Origin: Allolobophora icterica
Lineage: Eukaryota > Annelida > Clitellata > Crassiclitellata > Lumbricidae
Reading direction: 5' to 3'
Length of the DNA stretch: 64,000 bases
Assembly: GCA_963556255.1 (NCBI GenBank)
Contig: OY744614.1
Span: 42,532,743 to 42,596,742 of the forward strand
Shown here: in pieces, positions 47,040 through 64,000 of the stretch
Position numbering within the stretch: the first letter of the stretch is position 1
Layout: each line of letters opens with the position of its first letter
The notes under the pieces: model-generated
What the model was told of the DNA's origin: nothing
Database searches by the model: none
The model's input: the letters and a program-made list of their open reading frames with translations, nothing else
Made by a program: the position numbers and the translations under genes

Positions 47040-47555
47040 AACTATGTCATGGCCATAGGCCTATATTCAGTCGTTTCTCTCTAGAATAAAGTTGTTGAGA
47101 GTGCTGTTCTTTGTATGTAGGATTCTTTCAGCAGATGTGGAGATTGTTCTTAAGTTGATCCATTAAGAGTTCCTTCGTCGTTGGGGATTGGTTACTTTAG
47201 GGCCTGTAATTATAAATTATTGTATTGTGTTTTGGTTAAATGCTCTTGTGACTGTAAAACGCCCGAAGACCACGTCTAGGTGCATGGCCGAGACGAGCAT
47301 ATGGTAGTAAATTCATCGAAAAGATTACCCTACACTACCTTGCCTTGGTTGCCTATATTCGTACCACTTATGCCAAGACTTTATCGACTGACTTGCCGAC
47401 TTGGTATCGACTTGTCAGGTAATCAGGTATGTACTGACCATGCGTGGACATTAGTATTGCAGAATACACGGTGGCCGTGAAAATGTCTTCCTATTCAGGT
47501 TAGGGAAAATACGAAATGCATATAGGTTAGAGCTTTACAAGCAATTTATAAAGTA
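47040..47555. other. No gene recognised
   Basis: Ordinary AT-rich sequence between the split exon and the duplicated exon-1 copy. Confidence 0.4.
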
Positions 47556-47558
47556 GCT

Positions 47559-47760
47559 ACTGCACACCTCTGCCAACCTAGCAAGTCAACGGAAATGGCG
47601 TCTCCGTCGAAAACCAGCTTTAGGAAAATTTAATCGTAGTATGAGTAACTTTTTGTTGCTTTCTTTGCTTTGCTTTTTTACTAATCCTATTATCAATGGA
47701 CTACAGATACTCTAATCCTGGATGCTGTTTTGCAAGCTTTTTCTACTTTCTTAACAATTC
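47559..47760 (+). pseudogene. Decayed copy of exon 1 and intron 1 start of the 18-exon gene
   Basis: It aligns with the minus strand of 31142-30945: CACCTCTGCCAAC, GAAATGGCGTCTCC.TCGAAAAC, GAGTAACTTTTTGTTGCTT and GGACTACAGATACTCTAATCCTG all have close partners there. The copy lost the start codon, carries a small deletion in the coding part and gained an in-frame TAG. It is therefore a non-functional, inverted partial duplication. Because intron sequence is included, it arose at DNA level, not by retroposition. Confidence 0.85.
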
Positions 47761-47764
47761 ACTA

Positions 47765-48340
47765 TTTTATGCTGGTTAGTCGTTCGGCCACAAGTAAAAA
47801 AAGATGCCGACACTAAATTCTGGAGGATTCAAGATTAAGGAACTTCGGGAGTTGTAGTAGTTGCGGGTTTTGCACTGCTCTAAATGGGAGTGTGATTTGC
47901 TTTATACCCCGATAATCACAAATGTAAATAAAACGTGCGAGTCGATGTGTTTGAATCGTAGACGTACTTGGAATGGTAGATCTTCTTGAAGAGGTTAGAC
48001 TTTGATACAGTTACAGACTTCCAGCCTATAGGGCTAGCTTGAAAAAGGAACATAATCGCATGCAAGTATTTCTTGTGTGAATCAACAGCAATGCATTATG
48101 CTGCAGAAACCATGTAGCCCCCTACATTATGTTATAATTATGCAGCCTAACCGTCCAATATAGCATGCGGTGTTTCTTAGCCTTTGTTTAACACACGCAC
48201 GCGCACACACACGCACATTCAAACGTTTCTTCACATAGACCTAAAAGTGAGCGCCCACAATTGACAGGCAGGTCTTTACAGGTGCGCGCTTATAATGTTG
48301 CCTGCTGTCGTAACAATTTTTCTGCTGGGAAGAGGATCGA
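47765..48340. other. No gene seen
   Basis: Probably the 3' UTR and flank of the hexokinase gene. A GTGTGCGTGTG-type tract is at 48190-48220. Confidence 0.35.
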
Positions 48341-48342
48341 TG

Positions 48343-60735
<12,393 letters not shown>

Positions 60736-60965
60736 CTGCAAATCACGAAATAGGGGGATCCTACGCATAGGCGTAATTTGTGGGGGTACGACAGTAGATA
60801 TATTAGTTGCATTCTAAGCCAAAAGATATATTTTATTAGTAGATATAATTATTTGTTAACGCGCCTGTGTTATTTCGTGTGGTTATCGGAGCGAAAGTTA
60901 TACTCGCTAGGTGTCGGAAGGTGAATGCGTACAAATACCTTTCTTTCCTTCCTCGCTTAACTGAG

Positions 60966-61042
60966 CATCGGTGGTGCAGCGTTAAGCTTTCCGCCGGGCA
61001 AGCGAAGGGTCGTGAGTTCGATTCTACCCTCGAGCTGTGTAA
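60966..61042 (+). mobile_element. tRNA-like SINE head
   Basis: TGGTGCAGCGTTAAGCTTTC and GAGTTCGATTCTACCC resemble A and B boxes. No clear cloverleaf or body is visible, so a SINE remnant is more likely than a tRNA gene. Confidence 0.45.
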
Positions 61043-61258
61043 TTTAGATTTATTTCTTTTAAACAGGCAGAGATGAGTAACAGGACTTATGATAGGGGTG
61101 GATCGATGAGTGGCTGCTGGATGGCGCATTGGTACCAACTCGCAAATAAACGCGGGGTTCACAGTCATGCTTACAAGTCGACGGCGCTGGCCAATCACAG
61201 TTCACAGTTCAAAATTCTGCGCGCTTATTCAGGTCAGGTTGCATCATTGTTTTTCAAA

Positions 61259-63461
61259 ATGTCTGACGGTGCAGATTTCATATTGGATATCGCTAAATCA
61301 TCTAAGGATGATATACGTTCAGTTATTAACACCGTTTTTAAAATCCGCAATGATAGAGTCAGCTTTGAGAAGAAGTTACAGACGATTCGCGATTTGTTGC
61401 GTAAATCAGCGAAAGGGAAGATTGTTAGGTCTAAAGGTAAGTGCTTCTGAATCGTTGTATCGAATTCCTTTTTACTGAGCAAGTCTTTCACTCTCAATTG
61501 CTTAGTAGGACGTGATGGGCGCACTTAGTGGCTGCCTACAGTTAAATTCGACTCCTGTAATAACTTATGAACCTCCGTTCATACTATGACTTGTAATCAT
61601 ATTGCGTTGCAGTGTTACCACTGTAGAAAAATGAAAAAAACCCAAGTTGGGACACTAAAAAACCCAAGAAAACCCAAGGTAGGTTTTCTGCAGACTTTGA
61701 TGATGATGATGGTAAAATAAGAAAAACCCAAGCAAAAAAAACCCAAGTGTCCAGGAAAAAACCCCATTTCCCAAGTTCGTCTGAATGTTAACGATTCTGC
61801 AGAGGTCTCGCAAAACGAGACCGCTGTATCTTCAGTGTTGTTCGCCAGGGGTAGTCTGAATATTAACGATTCTGCAGAGGTCTCGCAAAACGAGACCGCT
61901 GTATCTTTAGTGTTGTTCGCCAGGGGTAGTCTGAATATTAACGATTCTGCAGAGGTCTCGCAAAACGAGACCGCTGTATCTTCAGTGTTGTTCGCCAGGG
62001 GTAGTCTGAATATTAACGATTCTGCAGAGGTCTCGCAAAACGAGACCGCTGTATCTTCAGTGTTGTTCGCCAGGGGTAGTCTGAATGTTAACGATTCTGC
62101 AGAGGTCTCGCAAAACGAGACCGCTGTATCTTCAGTGTTGTTCGCCAGGGGTAGTCTGAATGTTAACGATTCTGCAGAGGTCTCGCAAAACGAGACCGCT
62201 GTATCTTCAGTGTTGTTCGCCAGGGGTAGTCTGAATATTAACGATTCTGCAGAGGTCTCGCAAAACGAGACCGCTGTATCTTCAGTGTTGTTCGCCAGGG
62301 GTAGTCTGAATATTAACGATTCTGCAGAGGTCTCGCAAAACGAGACCGCTGTATCTTCAGTGTTGTTCGCCAGGGGTAGTCTGAATATTAACGATTCTGC
62401 AGAGGTTCGATGGCAGGCCTGTCGCCTTGATTTAAGTCATAGCATGGATGGCACTTTGTGTTCATTAGGGACCGTATAGAAATCGTCGATTCTGCTAAGG
62501 TCTCTTTTTAACGAGACCTTCGATGCTTTCAAGAATAAACTAAATTTATTTAAATTGATCGATTGATGCAAATATCGCAAAATCGCCAAGTGTTTTGGAA
62601 TAGCGTTTTTTTTTTGTTTCAGATCGAAGAGGGCTGAAGGGGTCCCAAAAACCCTGCTCCGCCACTGGTGGTCTCATTTCTTCAAAAGCGTCGGGTCCAT
62701 CTGACACAGAGAATTTCAAATCCAAAATTCTCCCACAAATACGAGAACGTATTGAAAAATATGAACAGATGGAAAATAGTGCTGATGAATCTGAATGGAT
62801 TCTGAATCTTGATTTTATCAATAAGTTTGAATTATTGGATTTGGATTCCATTAAAAAGACACACTTGGTGGTCACTGAACAAGAAAGAATGACAACAAAT
62901 CTGCATCTTGTAATGGCTTATCACCGTGGATTGATTTATTTGACCGCACGTAAATTTTCGCCTACAGATGCAATTGTTAAACAATGGTTCCCTCAGGAAT
63001 TCAACGTGGCCTATGCGACCATTCAACGATATATTGCATTCACAACTATTATCAAAACCTATCCGCGCCTTCTATTTTGTGGTTTGACGTTTTCCCAGTT
63101 CTCAAGTCATCATAACCGTATTAAGGAGCATCTCATCACAGACAATGAACTTGCTAATAGGCTGAAATTGGAATTCAATATGTCTGTACATAACAAATGT
63201 CTTGACATTACGCCGGTGAACGTGCCCACCTTTCCAGCAACCAAATTGCCGTTTGCTGTAAATCCAGATCATGTTTTCGAAGATGATACAGACGTCAACC
63301 CAGAGAGACCTATCCTTGACGATAAAGCTATTACAGAGTTCTATAAACATTGTGCTGAAGCGGAAGTAGGAAGAACAAATCTGTCTGACGACCTGCTTGA
63401 TATGGATATTAACCTGGAACCGAGTTCACCCATCGCCGGTACCAGTAGAATGATTCTGTAA
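61259..63461 (+). CDS. Two-exon gene of unknown function, nested with hairpin arrays
   Basis: Exon 61259-61436 starts MSDGADFILDIAKSSKDDIR and ends at donor AAAG/GTAAGT. Exon 62623-63461 starts after a TTTTTTTTTGTTTCAG acceptor. The split codon keeps the frame, giving 338 residues to TAA 63459. The first exon is helical and basic. After a low-complexity linker (CSATGGLISSKASGPSD) comes a helical region, then a segment with AYHRGLIYLTARKFS, VKQWFPQEFNVAYATIQRYI and YPRLLFCGLTFSQFSSH, and an acidic C-terminus. The aromatic-rich middle looks like a conserved globular domain, but I do not recognise it. It lies upstream of, and opposite to, the hexokinase exons, probably inside that gene's first intron. 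It may be a host gene or an ORF of an unclassified mobile element. Confidence 0.6.
61620..61760. repeat. AACCCAAG-rich low-complexity tract
   Basis: The word AAAACCCAAG repeats about eight times between 61635 and 61765, just upstream of the 75-bp array. Confidence 0.8.
61780..62405 (+). repeat. 75-bp tandem array with a GGTCTCG/CGAGACC hairpin in each unit
   Basis: Eight full units plus a partial ninth begin at TCTGAAT.TTAACGATTCTG. Each contains CAGAGGTCTCGCAAAACGAG followed by ACC, a 7-bp stem with a 5-nt loop. Units are nearly identical (A/G at one position, rare C/T). The period is a multiple of 3, so one frame stays open for about 200 codons (LFARGSLNINDSAEVSQNET per unit). The array lies in the intron of the two-exon gene. 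Confidence 0.97.
62404..62526 (+). repeat. Hairpin repeat, second subtype, upstream copy
   Basis: GTTCGATGGCAGGCCTGTCG, CCTTGATTTAAGTCATAGCA and TGGATGGCA continue to CGATTCTGCTAAGGTCTC and ACGAGACCTTCGATG. It matches the repeats at 63676-63870 and is fused to the end of the 75-bp array. Confidence 0.92.
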
Positions 63462-63675
63462 AAAAATGAGCTGGTTTCCATAACTTCGCTTTTGGACGCA
63501 TGAGAAAACTTAAAGATTACGATTACGATAGACATAATTGTTATTAGACTGAATTACTGAAATATTATAATTTTGACTATGATAGACAAATACATTAAGC
63601 ATATATGCTTCTCGCTGTCTTTTGGAAATGAAAGGATTATTCCAATACATTACCACAGCGCGGATATTACCAGTT

Positions 63676-63870
63676 CATCGATTCTGCTACGGTCTCCTTT
63701 AAGGAGACCTTCGATGGCAGACCTGTCGCCTTGATTTAAGTCTTAGTATGGATGGCATTTTGTGTGTGTTCTTTAGGGGTCGTATAAAAATCGTCGATTC
63801 TGCTACGGTCTCTTTTAAGGAGACCTTCCATGGCAGGCCTGTCGCCTTGATTTAAGTCTTAGCATGGAAT
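63676..63870 (+). repeat. Hairpin repeat, second subtype, two tandem copies downstream of the gene
   Basis: Two units of about 112 bp begin CGATTCTGCTACGGTCTC at about 63680 and 63795. The first has the palindrome GGTCTCCTTTAAGGAGACC, the second GGTCTCTTTTAAGGAGACC. Each is followed by TTC.ATGGCAG.CCTGTCGC and CCTTGATTTAAGTCTTAG. Confidence 0.95.
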
Positions 63871-64000
63871 GATATGCTGGTGCTAGCACACAGATCTTGC
63901 CAATCGAAATTTTTCAGACAATTGTATATATCTAACGACCACAAGTTTAAGCTAATATATCAGCCTTCTAATTTAATCTAGTATCCGTTTCCGTATATAT

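Larger units (their letters stand above)
44359..47040 (+). pseudogene. Small coding exon split by a foldback element
   Basis: After a TTTGCAG acceptor, 44359-44495 reads in one frame (FVGTFPLSHDQLYSVIPE, then GWTSLFESKFAYLP). The foldback element follows. From 46862 the same frame resumes (KLSFKHTKISSELLAEWIRA, later KWYFEINKTD) to TAA 47040. With the element and one copy of the 5-bp duplication removed, the frame is continuous for about 104 residues. The product has a spaced Cys pattern (C near the junction, ACCKVHVGC) suggestive of a zinc-binding or DUF-type domain. I do not recognise the family. Upstream exons were not found, so it may itself be a piece of a transposon gene. Confidence 0.6.

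Noticed and set aside
61073..61258. Upstream extension of the gene starting at 61259 (ATG at 61073)
   Set aside because: The frame extends upstream, but the segment follows a SINE head and reads as low-quality sequence. The ATG at 61259 starts the helical domain. The longer form cannot be excluded.
61780..62405. CRISPR-like array
   Set aside because: Units are identical throughout with no variable spacers; this is a minisatellite.

Overview
The window is metazoan nuclear DNA. It has short exons with GT/AG introns, a dense load of microsatellites and minisatellites, tRNA-derived SINEs, 5'-truncated non-LTR retrotransposons, MITEs and a foldback element. The frequent TAGGCCTA-type words, a THAP-type transposase and the overall repeat style suggest a marine invertebrate deuterostome such as an echinoderm or hemichordate. 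That assignment is inference, since no rRNA or mitochondrial marker is present.

Layout. 1-7 kb holds repeats and a decayed retrotransposon tail carrying a hAT-like MITE. 7.0-9.1 kb (+) holds a small unrecognised gene model with a triplicated exon and a 60-bp repeat tail. 11.1-31.1 kb (-) holds an 18-exon gene for a protein of about 907 residues, with helical ends and a beta-rich, possibly C2-like middle; every exon junction keeps phase. 31.6-39.9 kb is a long inverted repeat around a THAP-domain transposase 5' part. 40.1-43.8 kb (+) encodes a membrane protein with collagen-like repeats and two VWA domains. 44.4-47.0 kb holds a small coding exon interrupted by a 2.36-kb foldback element with a 5-bp target duplication. 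47.56-47.76 kb is a decayed inverted copy of exon 1 and intron 1 of the 18-exon gene. 48.3-60.7 kb (-) holds nine exons of a hexokinase whose 5' exon was not found; its introns contain RT fragments, SINEs, a MITE and very long microsatellites. 61.3-63.5 kb (+) holds a two-exon gene of unknown function, with a 75-bp tandem array in its intron and related repeats downstream; all carry a GGTCTC/GAGACC hairpin.

The genes do not form a pathway. Hexokinase is housekeeping metabolism, the VWA/collagen protein is probably adhesive or matrix-facing, and the THAP, RT, foldback and perhaps the hairpin-array loci are mobile DNA. The most unusual signals are the hairpin-array locus (61.2-63.9 kb), the foldback insertion whose removal reopens an ORF, the nested perfect inverted repeats at 17.9-18.3 kb, and the inverted exon duplication between 31 and 47.6 kb.
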